Assembly: GCA_900554275.1 (NCBI GenBank)
Contig: USGS01000061.1
Span: forward strand, 1 to 9,769
Reading direction: 5' to 3'
Length of the DNA stretch: 9,769 nt
Origin: an uncultured Eubacteriales bacterium
Lineage (GTDB): Bacteria; Bacillota; Clostridia; Oscillospirales; Oscillospiraceae
In this document: positions 1 to 6,198 of the stretch, in pieces
Numbering within the stretch: position 1 is the stretch's first letter
Layout: each line of letters opens with the position of its first letter
Program-made: the position numbers and the translations under genes
Notes under the pieces: generated by a model
Databases searched by the model: none
The model's input: the letters and a program-made list of their open reading frames with translations, nothing else
Told to the model about the DNA's origin: nothing

Positions 1-108
1 GGGGATGTGCAGTTTGACCCGGCCAACGCGGCACAGCAGGAGACATGGTACGCCCTGTCACAGACGCTGCAGGAGGTGCGGTTTGTCATCACGCCTATGG
101 CGGAGTGA
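1..108 (+). CDS. 3' end of an unidentified protein (partial)
   Basis: Frame 1 is open from the first base of the window and ends at a TGA at 106-108, giving the last 35 residues of a protein that begins outside the window. The tail reads GDVQFDPANAAQQETWY and ends RFVITPMAE. Codons are GC-ending as in the other genes here, which supports real coding. I do not recognise the family; 35 residues show no motif. A strong hairpin at 170-202 lies about 60 bases downstream and could end its transcript. Function cannot be given from this fragment. Confidence 0.6.
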   Translation, partial: GDVQFDPANAAQQETWYALSQTLQEVRFVITPMAE

Positions 109-169
109 TTGTCGCAGGGTAAGAAAAGAGATATAGCGCGGCAGCTTTGACGGCTACGTTGCCATATAC

Positions 170-202
170 AAGCGGCGCTCCGCCGGAGGCGGAGCGCCGC
201 TT
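170..202 (+). terminator. Strong GC-rich hairpin, candidate terminator after the first gene
   Basis: A perfect 15-bp stem (170-184 with 188-202, arm AAGCGGCGCTCCGCC) closes a GGA loop. It lies about 60 bases after the stop of the upstream plus-strand gene. The following bases, TTCCCGTTG, are not a real T-tract, so it is not a canonical intrinsic terminator. It may instead be an mRNA-stabilising 3' hairpin or act as a convergent barrier. Confidence 0.45.
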
Positions 203-214
203 CCCGTTGAAAGA

Positions 215-241
215 GAGGGGGACGGAAGCTCCGCCCCCCTC
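215..241 (-). terminator. Hairpin downstream of the secreted-protein gene, candidate terminator
   Basis: A 12-position stem (215-226 with 230-241) has a single A-C mismatch and a 3-nt loop. On the minus strand it is followed by TCTCTTTC, a weak U-rich tail. It lies downstream of the minus-strand secreted-protein gene and its broken tail, and could end that transcript. Together with the 170-202 hairpin it separates two convergent genes. Confidence 0.4.
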
Positions 242-283
242 GTGCGGTATGGTTTTATACGGATAGCACGCCCGTCCGTGTCG

Positions 284-431
284 TTAGCCCAGCTTTGCCC
301 ACGTCAGGGGGCTGGCGATGCCGTCCGCACCCAGACCGTTGGCCTTCTGGAACGCCAGCACAGCGGCCTTAACCCTCAAGCAGCTCTGCGTCGCTCTGGC
401 CGCCCACATCGATGGTCGAAGTCTCAATAAT
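284..431 (-). pseudogene. Remnant resembling the end of a peptidoglycan-binding domain
   Basis: Immediately after the TAG stop of the 1177-aa gene, the same frame continues as IIETSTIDVGGQSDAELLEG and hits TAA at 369-371. If one base is restored in the G run at 372-374, the reading continues as VKAAVLAFQKANGLGADG, then IASPLTWAKLG, to a TAA at 284-286. The pattern AVxxFQKxNGLxxDGIxxPxTWxKL is typical of the second half of PG_binding_1 domains, which attach secreted enzymes to peptidoglycan. The first helix of that domain is not evident. This may be the former C-terminus of the neighbouring secreted protein, cut off by CAG to TAG and a frameshift, or a relic of a separate hydrolase. The match is by pattern recognition only. 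Confidence 0.5.
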
Positions 432-3400
432 CTACGCGGAAATGCTTGGCGCTTCCTCGTCCGGCAAACTCAGCTCACGCTCCTCTGCCGGCGCCCCGTC
501 ATCCGCTTCCTCCAGAGCGAGAATCCCGACAGGCAACAGGGTCAGCGCCAGCTGTTTGAAGAGGTGCAGCTCAAAGGTGATGGTTTTTCTATCCGCGTCC
601 ACTGTGAGCTTATCCTTCGTGATGGCAAATTCCAGGTCCTTGTCCTTCCAGAGCCACTTTGCCGCCGTCACCTCCGGGGTGGTCGGAAAGCTCAAGCCGT
701 CATTCGCGGTGAGGGTCACCTTGACGGTGTAGGTCTTGCTCGGGTCGAAGCTCGCATAGGGGCGCAGCTTCTGCTCCTCCGTGCCGATCTTGTCCCCCTC
801 CCACCAGCTGTAACTGATGCCGCGGTATTGGGGGACGGCGAGGTAGATGCTGTCGCCCACATTGGTGGCGCCGCCCATGTCCACGATCAGCCGGGTTTTC
901 TTCATGGCTTCCTGCACCGCGGTGCGATTTGTCGAGTATTTTGCTGCCAGTCTCACCGCTTTGTCCGGCATGACGAAGGTGACCTCAGGCTGATACGTAT
1001 CGACCTTCTCGTTTTCCAAATACTGAGTCCCGCCGCCTTCCCAGGAGCGGAAGACGCCGTACCCGCTTTCGGAGTACGGGTTCGCCCTGACCGTTACCAC
1101 CGTGCCGCTGACAGCGCGCTCGATCACATTTCCTCTGCTGTCATAGGCCGTGGCGTCGGTCAGGAAAAGTTTCCACGCGGTAGTACCCGGCTCGATTTGG
1201 AAATGATATACGCCGCCGGGCGAAGCGTCATATTTGTTTGTCCCGCTGTTCCACGCCCGCATATACACGTCCAGCTTGGTCGCATGATTGGAGATGGTGA
1301 TGGGCTTGGTGTACTCGACGCAGTAGGACGGGATGGCGGAATCCTCCGTATAGACGAGCTTGGCGTCCACCGGGCAATATTCGGGTCTGGTCAGCGTCAC
1401 CTCAGCCGAGCCGTTCACCGTATAGGTGCTGCCCTCGTCCATGACTTTGCCGCCCACCTTCACAATGGGGTCGGGCAGATCCGCTACCCGCACCATATTG
1501 AGCCTGAACAGATCGCTCCACGCCGTGTAGGTCTGATCCCCCGACTGGAGGGTCTTTCGGGCGCGGAGATAGGTTATTTGGACATGGCCGTCTCCATTGG
1601 AAACGGTGAAGGTTTCGCCCTTACCCAGCTTCCTTCCCAGCGCTCCGTCAAAGGGAGCGTTTGCGCTGTACCGGATCTCCACGCCATCGGGCGCAACGGC
1701 AGAGATGTCCGCCGCATCGTAGTAGGTGTAGGTATCGCCGCTCTTCGCCGTTGTGCCGTCGGGCAGCTTCACCACCGGCATGGCGGGCTTGGCAGAGAAT
1801 TTCGCCTGCACCCTCTTGCTGCTCTCCCCGTCCTTTGAGGCGTAGGCCTCCACCACCACCGTTCCCTGCCTCGTGGTGACCGGTATGGTCAGCGGCTCGG
1901 TGTACCGTTGGAAGGCCGGACTCGTCTGGGTCGTATCGTCATACACTGCATACCAAATTTCCGCGCCCTCCACCGCGGTGATCGCCACGGTCTGGGTGTC
2001 GCTGTCCACAAAGCCGCCCTCCGGCGTAAACTGCGGCTGGGCCAGCGGATAGTGGATGGTGAAGGGATCGCTGTAATACCATCTGCTGTCGCCATCCCGC
2101 AGGGCAATGCGGTAGCGTCCCTCCGGTACCGAGTATCGGAAGTCGAGATCGTTGCTGAAGAGGGTCTCGCCGGACTTCACATCCATCACAATGGCGCCTC
2201 TTTTGTCTGTCACAGGTATCGGGTTGAGATCGTCCTTCAGGGAGTAATCCTCCGGGACCAGCCAGCTATCAGTCGGTTCCAGGCCATAGCCCGTGACCCA
2301 TCTGATCCTGCCGTCGTTGCGGTTCTTCTCTTTGTTGAATACCGGCTCCCACCTCGGCTGAGAGGTGAAGGGATCGTACATTGCCAACAGCTTGGTGGTG
2401 GATTTGGGCTGCAGCTGCAAAATGGCAAGGTTGCTGGTCGCGCCGTCCTCCGACAGGAAGGTAAGGGGCGCGCCGTCCACGGTGGTCCAGCGCTTGAAGG
2501 GGATGTCATTCCCCACCTTGGGCGCGGTGACCGGCGCGTTGATCGTTGCACCGCTGGTCGGCGGATATTCCTTATATGCCCGCGCGCGGTAGCGGATGTA
2601 TCCGGTATTGCCTCCGGTCTCGCCGTCGTAGAGGATCACCTTGCCGATCTGTGACGGTGTAACGCCAGGCGCATACTCAAAGATACAGGTGCCGTCCGCC
2701 TGTAACTCATCCAGCAGGAGTCCCTTACCATCCTCTGTCGTCCAGCCGGGCCAGGCTCCTACCCACCCGATGTTGTTGGGATTTGCTCTGGCAGTTGCGA
2801 GCTTATCCGGATGAAGATTCCTGACCGTGACCCTCATCTTGCCCACCTTGCGCAGCTCGTTGAGGCCGTCGTGATGGGGCGCATAGTTAAGGTCACGATA
2901 ATAGTTGTTGTAGAAGGCAGTGATCTTCCCATCAAGACCCATGGTGTCCAGATTCACGATCACCGAACCGTGGGTGTCGATGAGGAAGAAGAGGTTTTTG
3001 TCCGAATCGGAAGGCTTGGTGTGTGTGCCGTTGACGTAATACTTGCTCTCGTTATACACCGCATTCAGGCCCTGCACATTCAAATACATGCTGGCGTAGG
3101 CCGTTATCATAAACCGGTTGGTCACAGAGATCGCCCTGTCGGTGCCCTTGGAGTTGCCCGACATATTGACGGTCAGCGTCATGCTGGCGACCGGTTCATA
3201 GGAGCCTGCTATTTCCAGATCCTTGCAGGCGATGCCGCAGGCTCTGCTCATGCCGGGTACGCTGCGATCCGATTTGATGGTCAGGCTCCCGCGCGCGGGA
3301 GAGACGCCGTAGATGTTGTATTTATTGGACAGCCGGAAGGAAATATCCTGTTGGTTGTTTACGATCGTCCGTCCAATGGCGGTATAAACGCCGTTTCTCA

Positions 3401-3965
3401 GGGATGCCGCTCCGGCAGTCAGGGTGTTATCTCCCTCCACCTCGATCGTCATCCCGTCTCGATGAAAGGGATATCCCTCTTCTCCGTCGCAGTAGGTGAT
3501 GGACTGGCCGTCAAAGTTCTTCAGATAGAGCTCCCAGTCGTATACCCCGTAGCCTTGATAATAGCTCCCCAGCTTCACCACATAGTTGTCGGGGGTCTCG
3601 CCGCCCGGCTCGGCCTCGGTGCTGCTGTTGGTGCGGATGCAGTGGCCGCCCGTCACCCCGGGGTACAGCTTGATGGCCGTGCCGTCCTTCATGATGATCT
3701 GATAATAGGCCCGCTTGTCATCGGCCTCCGCTGTCAGCATCGGCGCTCGCATCAGGCTTTGAGGCTGGGAGTCCTCCTCATTGTTGTAGACGCTCTCCGT
3801 GTTTCCATCGTCCTCCGACGCTTCCGGTGTTTCCGTCATCGCCGGAGTGGGCGGGTTGGTGCTGCCGCCCTCCGCCGTGGCCAGTGCCATGGTGGGCAGC
3901 ATGGTCGTCACCATGACCAATGCCATCAGCCACGCCGTCAGCCGTTTGTGTATCTGTTGTTTCAC
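432..3965 (-). CDS. Large secreted multi-repeat surface protein
   Basis: A 1177-aa protein of unknown role. The GTG start at 3963-3965 is chosen because AAGGAGG lies 6 nt upstream and a signal peptide follows: KR near residues 7-8, a hydrophobic core about 11-28, and an ALA-type cleavage site near 27-30. Residues 35-80 are a low-complexity acidic/proline linker. Residues about 85-450 are beta-rich, possibly a carbohydrate-binding or beta-helix-like region. Residues about 455-530 and 930-1010 look like divergent InlB B-repeats; the second has the typical end FVMPDKAVRLAAKY. Three chitobiase C-terminal-like (Fn3-like) modules sit near 645-722, 745-822 and 830-924. The C-terminus is acidic. I see no LPXTG, SLH or transmembrane anchor, so it is either released or has lost an anchor (see 284-431). 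An adhesin or glycan-binding role is an inference. Confidence 0.85.
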   Translation of the reverse strand: MKQQIHKRLTAWLMALVMVTTMLPTMALATAEGGSTNPPTPAMTETPEASEDDGNTESVYNNEEDSQPQSLMRAPMLTAEADDKRAYYQIIMKDGTAIKLYPGVTGGHCIRTNSSTEAEPGGETPDNYVVKLGSYYQGYGVYDWELYLKNFDGQSITYCDGEEGYPFHRDGMTIEVEGDNTLTAGAASLRNGVYTAIGRTIVNNQQDISFRLSNKYNIYGVSPARGSLTIKSDRSVPGMSRACGIACKDLEIAGSYEPVASMTLTVNMSGNSKGTDRAISVTNRFMITAYASMYLNVQGLNAVYNESKYYVNGTHTKPSDSDKNLFFLIDTHGSVIVNLDTMGLDGKITAFYNNYYRDLNYAPHHDGLNELRKVGKMRVTVRNLHPDKLATARANPNNIGWVGAWPGWTTEDGKGLLLDELQADGTCIFEYAPGVTPSQIGKVILYDGETGGNTGYIRYRARAYKEYPPTSGATINAPVTAPKVGNDIPFKRWTTVDGAPLTFLSEDGATSNLAILQLQPKSTTKLLAMYDPFTSQPRWEPVFNKEKNRNDGRIRWVTGYGLEPTDSWLVPEDYSLKDDLNPIPVTDKRGAIVMDVKSGETLFSNDLDFRYSVPEGRYRIALRDGDSRWYYSDPFTIHYPLAQPQFTPEGGFVDSDTQTVAITAVEGAEIWYAVYDDTTQTSPAFQRYTEPLTIPVTTRQGTVVVEAYASKDGESSKRVQAKFSAKPAMPVVKLPDGTTAKSGDTYTYYDAADISAVAPDGVEIRYSANAPFDGALGRKLGKGETFTVSNGDGHVQITYLRARKTLQSGDQTYTAWSDLFRLNMVRVADLPDPIVKVGGKVMDEGSTYTVNGSAEVTLTRPEYCPVDAKLVYTEDSAIPSYCVEYTKPITISNHATKLDVYMRAWNSGTNKYDASPGGVYHFQIEPGTTAWKLFLTDATAYDSRGNVIERAVSGTVVTVRANPYSESGYGVFRSWEGGGTQYLENEKVDTYQPEVTFVMPDKAVRLAAKYSTNRTAVQEAMKKTRLIVDMGGATNVGDSIYLAVPQYRGISYSWWEGDKIGTEEQKLRPYASFDPSKTYTVKVTLTANDGLSFPTTPEVTAAKWLWKDKDLEFAITKDKLTVDADRKTITFELHLFKQLALTLLPVGILALEEADDGAPAEERELSLPDEEAPSISA

Positions 3966-3966
3966 A

Positions 3967-4047
3967 CTATTCCTCCTTCCTGAATTCAGTGTCGCGGCGT
4001 TCCGCCGCTTTCATGCCTTCCGCTGTTTCGTCGAGCCATGTACGCAC
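3967..4047 (-). other. Possible short reading frame ending one base before the secreted-protein start
   Basis: On the minus strand a frame open from 4119 ends at TAG 3967-3969, one base before the GTG start of the large gene. From a GTG at 4045-4047 it would encode 26 residues, VRTWLDETAEGMKAAERR followed by DTEFRKEE, which is charged and helix-prone. The large gene's AAGGAGG lies inside its last codons, so translation of this frame could couple to the GTG. No good ribosome binding site is visible before the GTG or before the internal ATG at 4012-4014. It may be a leader peptide, a gene relic or chance. Confidence 0.2.
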
Positions 4048-4093
4048 CTGCTGCGCAGCAGAATTTCCGATGCGGTAATGGCGCCGCTGAAAC

Positions 4094-4113
4094 GGCGGCC
4101 GCCAGCGGCCGCC
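4094..4113 (-). other. GC-rich hairpin in the 5' leader of the secreted-protein gene
   Basis: A perfect 9-bp inverted repeat (4094-4102 with 4105-4113, arm GGCGGCCGC) leaves a 2-base centre. It lies just downstream of the predicted transcription start near 4120, at the very 5' end of the leader. Such a structure would stabilise the mRNA; no T-tract follows, so it does not look like a terminator. Confidence 0.4.
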
Positions 4114-4126
4114 TTCGTCTCATTCG

Positions 4127-4155
4127 TGTATAGCATAGATCCGCCCTTTTGTTAA
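4127..4155 (-). promoter_or_regulatory. Promoter of the secreted-protein gene
   Basis: On the minus strand, TTAACA (4150-4155) and TATACA (4127-4132) are separated by exactly 17 bases. The -10 is preceded by TGC, an extended -10 element. This predicts a start near 4120 and a leader of about 155 nt before the GTG at 3965. The -35 matches the sigma-A consensus at 5 of 6 positions and the -10 at 4 of 6. Confidence 0.6.
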
Positions 4156-4156
4156 C

Positions 4157-4176
4157 CCTAATTTGCCCAAATTAGG
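4157..4176. repeat. Perfect 8-bp inverted repeat upstream of the promoter
   Basis: CCTAATTT and AAATTAGG flank a GCCC centre. It starts one base beyond the -35 of the secreted-protein promoter and ends immediately before the ATG of the integrase remnant. It is AT-rich in a GC-rich setting. It could be an operator for the leftward promoter or a scar from the recombination that left the integrase fragment. Confidence 0.4.
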
Positions 4177-4349
4177 ATGGCGAGAGAAAAAATAATCCAC
4201 GAGGCACTGAAATACGCCGTCAAAATGGACCTGCTTCCCTTCGCCCCGCCGACAAGGTGGAGCGCCCCAAGAAGCAGCGGTACATTGCGGACGATTACCG
4301 GCAGGAGGAGCTGGAGAGGCTGCTGGAGCAGACCGGCTGGCACACCTGA
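4177..4349 (+). pseudogene. Frameshifted fragment of a phage/ICE tyrosine integrase
   Basis: Frame 1 from 4177 reads AREKIIHEALKYAVKMDLLP then FA. After a one-base loss in the C run at 4244-4247 the frame continues as ADKVERPKKQRYIADDYR, then QEELERLLEQTGWHT, to TGA at 4347-4349. The stretch HEALKYAVKMDLLPFxPADKVERPKK is the core-binding region and the join to the catalytic domain of clostridial Tn916/phage-type tyrosine recombinases, normally about 380 aa. Only about 57 residues remain. The catalytic R...H-R...Y part is absent, so the fragment is dead. It points towards the 3' end of tRNA-Ser 92 bases away, the classic place for an integrase gene of a tRNA-targeting element. The family call comes from remembered motif character, not alignment. 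Confidence 0.7.
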
Positions 4350-4390
4350 GTTCTTGCCGAAAATCATGTACGCCGATGTGACCTTGAGAG

Positions 4391-4436
4391 AAAAGAAAAG
4401 CCCAGTCATATGGGCAAAAGCCTTGATATGACTGGG
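4391..4436 (-). terminator. Intrinsic terminator of tRNA-Ser
   Basis: A 10-bp stem (CCCAGTCATA at 4401-4410 with TATGACTGGG at 4427-4436) has a 16-nt loop that can itself pair GGC with GCC. On the minus strand it begins 4 bases after the CCA end of the tRNA and is followed by CTTTTCTTTT. A short TTTTT also follows on the plus strand, so it may stop transcription from both sides. Confidence 0.85.
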
Positions 4437-4440
4437 TTTT

Positions 4441-4529
4441 TGGCGGAGAGTTAGGGATTCGAACCCTAGGTTCCTTTTGGGAACACGACATTTCGAGTGT
4501 CGCACCTTCGACCTCTCGGACAACTCTCC
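4441..4529 (-). tRNA. tRNA-Ser (anticodon CGA)
   Basis: Class II tRNA that decodes UCG. On the minus strand the acceptor 5' arm GGAGAGT (4523-4529) pairs perfectly with ACTCTCC (4445-4451), followed by discriminator G and an encoded CCA (4441-4443). The anticodon stem is CGACA/TGTCG around the loop CTCGAAA, with anticodon CGA at 4493-4495. A long variable arm follows (GTTCC-CAAAA-GGAAC), as expected for serine. The T arm is TAGGG-TTCGAAT-CCCTA. All arms are intact, so it is likely functional. A terminator follows at once. An integrase fragment lies on its 3' side and a decayed tRNA-like sequence on its 5' side. Confidence 0.97.
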
Positions 4530-4539
4530 GTATACCTCA

Positions 4540-4568
4540 AGTGTAATCCTTGCTCCGGAAGAATGCAA
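4540..4568 (-). promoter_or_regulatory. Candidate tRNA-Ser promoter
   Basis: On the minus strand TTGCAT (4563-4568) and TACACT (4540-4545) are 17 bases apart. The -10 ends 10 bases before the mature tRNA 5' end. Hexamer matches are only moderate (3 of 6 and 4 of 6), so the call rests mainly on position. Confidence 0.35.
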
Positions 4569-4596
4569 GAAAAACACGCAAGAACGATATGAAATT

Positions 4597-4710
4597 GTGA
4601 AATTCGAACCTGCGCAAAGCCCTGTGCGGCGGACATTTTCAGCGGACGAAACGGCCGGAGCTTCCAAAAATTTCGAGTCAGCTCCGTTATGACCACTTCG
4701 ATACCACTGC
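4597..4710 (-). pseudogene. Decayed second tRNA-Ser-like sequence
   Basis: On the minus strand, 4710-4670 reads like the 5' half of a serine tRNA: an acceptor-like arm GCAGTGG, then TA, a D arm TCG/CGG enclosing AAGTGGTCATAA, an anticodon-stem 5' side GCTGA, and the loop CTCGAAA, identical to the loop of the intact tRNA-Ser(CGA). After the loop the 3' anticodon stem (expected TCAGC) is replaced by TTTTT. A T-arm-like stretch with the GTTCGAAT core appears at 4597-4613, about 56 nt after the loop instead of the usual 20-25, with its stem partly destroyed. No 3' acceptor or CCA follows. It is not functional. It could be a duplicated tRNA broken by an integration event; chance resemblance of the T-arm part alone is possible. 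Confidence 0.45.
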
Positions 4711-4799
4711 ACGCTGAGGTATCATACCACACTTTTTGCCGCTGTGCAACACCCTGACCGGAAATTGCAGCACCAAGATGGTTTGCAGCCGGGTTTCTG

Positions 4800-4828
4800 T
4801 TGACGTTTTCCTGCTTTTCGGGTAAAAT
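4800..4828 (+). promoter_or_regulatory. Promoter of obg
   Basis: TTGACG (4800-4805) and TAAAAT (4823-4828) are separated by exactly 17 bases, near the sigma-A consensus (5 of 6 each). The predicted start is near 4835, giving a leader of about 45 nt before the ATG at 4880. This indicates that obg is transcribed on its own. Confidence 0.75.
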
Positions 4829-4879
4829 AAAATAATATGGAGCGATAGGCAAGTTTTCAGATACAGCGAGGTAAACGGC

Positions 4880-6160
4880 ATGGCGAACGGATTTATCGAC
4901 AAGGCGCGGATCACCGTGCGGGCCGGCAACGGCGGCAACGGCGCGGTGGCGTTCCATCGGGAAAAATATATCGCGGCGGGCGGCCCGGACGGCGGCGACG
5001 GCGGCAACGGCGGCTCCATCATCCTGAAGGTGGACGACAATATGTCCACGCTGATGGACTTCCGCTACAAGCGCAAATATGTGGCGGGCAACGGCGTAGA
5101 CGGGCAGGGCGGCCGCAAGACCGGCAGGGACGGCGAGAGCCTGACCATCCGCGTGCCCCGCGGCACGCTGGTGCGCGACGCCGAGAGCGGCGAGATCATC
5201 AAGGATATGTCCGACGACACCCCCTATGTGCTGTGCAAGGGCGGCCGGGGCGGCTGGGGCAACCAGCATTTCGCCACCCCCACCCGGCAGGTGCCCCGCT
5301 TCGCCAAGGCCGGTCTGCCCGGCGAGAGCCACGATGTGGTGCTGGAGCTGAAGCTGCTGGCGGACGTGGGACTGGTGGGCTTCCCCAACGTGGGCAAGTC
5401 CACGCTGCTCAGCGTGGTCAGCAAGGCCCATCCCAAGATCGCCAATTACCACTTCACCACCCTGTACCCCAATCTGGGCGTGGTCTACGTGGACGAGGGC
5501 GTCAGCTTCGTCATGGCGGACATCCCCGGCATCATCGAGGGTGCCAGCGAGGGCGCCGGACTGGGTCATGACTTCCTGCGGCACATCGACCGCTGCCGTC
5601 TGCTGGTGCATCTGGTGGATGTGTCCGGCAGCGAGGGACGCGACCCCATCGCGGACTTTGACGCCATCAACGCCGAGCTGCGGGAGTATAGCCCGGAGCT
5701 GGCCACCCGTCCCCAGCTCGCCGTGGCCAACAAGACCGATCTGCTGGCGGATACGGAGCAGCTGGACGCCTTCCGTGCCCATGTGGAGGGTCTGGGCTAC
5801 GAGTTCTTTGCCATGTCCGCCGCCACCCATCAGGGTACGCGGGAGCTGGTGCAGCGTATCAGCCAGCGGCTCAGCGAGCTGCCGCCGGTGACGGTGTACG
5901 AGCCGGAATACGTCCCCAAGCCGCCGGTCATCGACACCACCGAACCGCTGCACATCGAGCAGGAGGACAACACCTGGCTGGTGGAAGGGCCGTGGCTGCA
6001 GCGGCTCATGGGCAACATCAACTTCTCCGACTACGAGAGCCGGATGTACTTCGACAAGATGCTGCGCCAGAGCGGTCTGTTCGACCGCCTGGAGGAGATG
6101 GGCATTCAGGACGGTGACATCGTCAGTATGTACGATCTGGAGTTTGAATATCAGAGATAA
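4880..6160 (+). CDS. obg: Obg/CgtA family GTPase
   Basis: A 426-aa cytosolic GTPase of the ObgE/CgtA family, known to associate with the 50S ribosomal subunit and to act in ribosome assembly and stress/growth control. Residues 1-158 form the glycine-rich Obg fold (for example GGPDGGDGGNGG near 34-45). The G domain follows, with G1 GFPNVGKS (167-174), a TTLYPN switch I element, G3 DIPG (214-217), G4 NKTD (284-287) and G5 SA (313-314). Residues about 345-426 are the OCT domain found in Firmicutes Obg, from near W366 to the C-terminus DLEFEYQR. All motifs are intact and the length is normal. The ATG at 4880 has a weak GAGGT site and starts the conserved N-terminus. It has its own promoter and a strong terminator 5 bases downstream of the stop, so it appears monocistronic rather than joined to rplU-rpmA. 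Confidence 0.97.
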   Translation: MANGFIDKARITVRAGNGGNGAVAFHREKYIAAGGPDGGDGGNGGSIILKVDDNMSTLMDFRYKRKYVAGNGVDGQGGRKTGRDGESLTIRVPRGTLVRDAESGEIIKDMSDDTPYVLCKGGRGGWGNQHFATPTRQVPRFAKAGLPGESHDVVLELKLLADVGLVGFPNVGKSTLLSVVSKAHPKIANYHFTTLYPNLGVVYVDEGVSFVMADIPGIIEGASEGAGLGHDFLRHIDRCRLLVHLVDVSGSEGRDPIADFDAINAELREYSPELATRPQLAVANKTDLLADTEQLDAFRAHVEGLGYEFFAMSAATHQGTRELVQRISQRLSELPPVTVYEPEYVPKPPVIDTTEPLHIEQEDNTWLVEGPWLQRLMGNINFSDYESRMYFDKMLRQSGLFDRLEEMGIQDGDIVSMYDLEFEYQR

Positions 6161-6164
6161 TGTG

Positions 6165-6194
6165 AAAAAGCACCGCCGGAAGGCGGTGCTTTTT
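6165..6194. terminator. Bidirectional intrinsic terminator between obg and the XRE gene
   Basis: A perfect 13-bp inverted repeat (6165-6177 with 6182-6194, arm AAAAAGCACCGCC) closes a GGAA tetraloop. It carries an A-tract on one side and a T-tract on the other, so it is a valid terminator in both directions. It starts 5 bases after the obg stop and lies 5 bases beyond the end of the convergent XRE gene. Confidence 0.93.
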
Positions 6195-6198
6195 GCTG

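Noticed and set aside
318..1838. 506-aa plus-strand reading frame
   Set aside because: It is antisense to the secreted-protein gene, has no ribosome binding site, and its His/Arg/Gly/Leu-rich composition is typical of the complement of a GC-rich gene.
2811..3983. 390-aa plus-strand reading frame opposite the N-terminal part of the secreted protein
   Set aside because: Shadow of the minus-strand gene, which has a signal peptide, SD site and domain structure; the plus frame has none.
3799..4155. 118-aa plus-strand frame ending next to the integrase remnant
   Set aside because: Overlaps the signal-peptide region of the secreted protein in antisense and has no SD site or recognisable motif; I considered it as an excision gene of the lost element but saw no support.
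4466..5953. 495-aa minus-strand reading frame
   Set aside because: It runs antisense through obg and across the tRNA-Ser gene; composition is His/Gln/Ala-rich shadow-like. obg has every GTPase motif.
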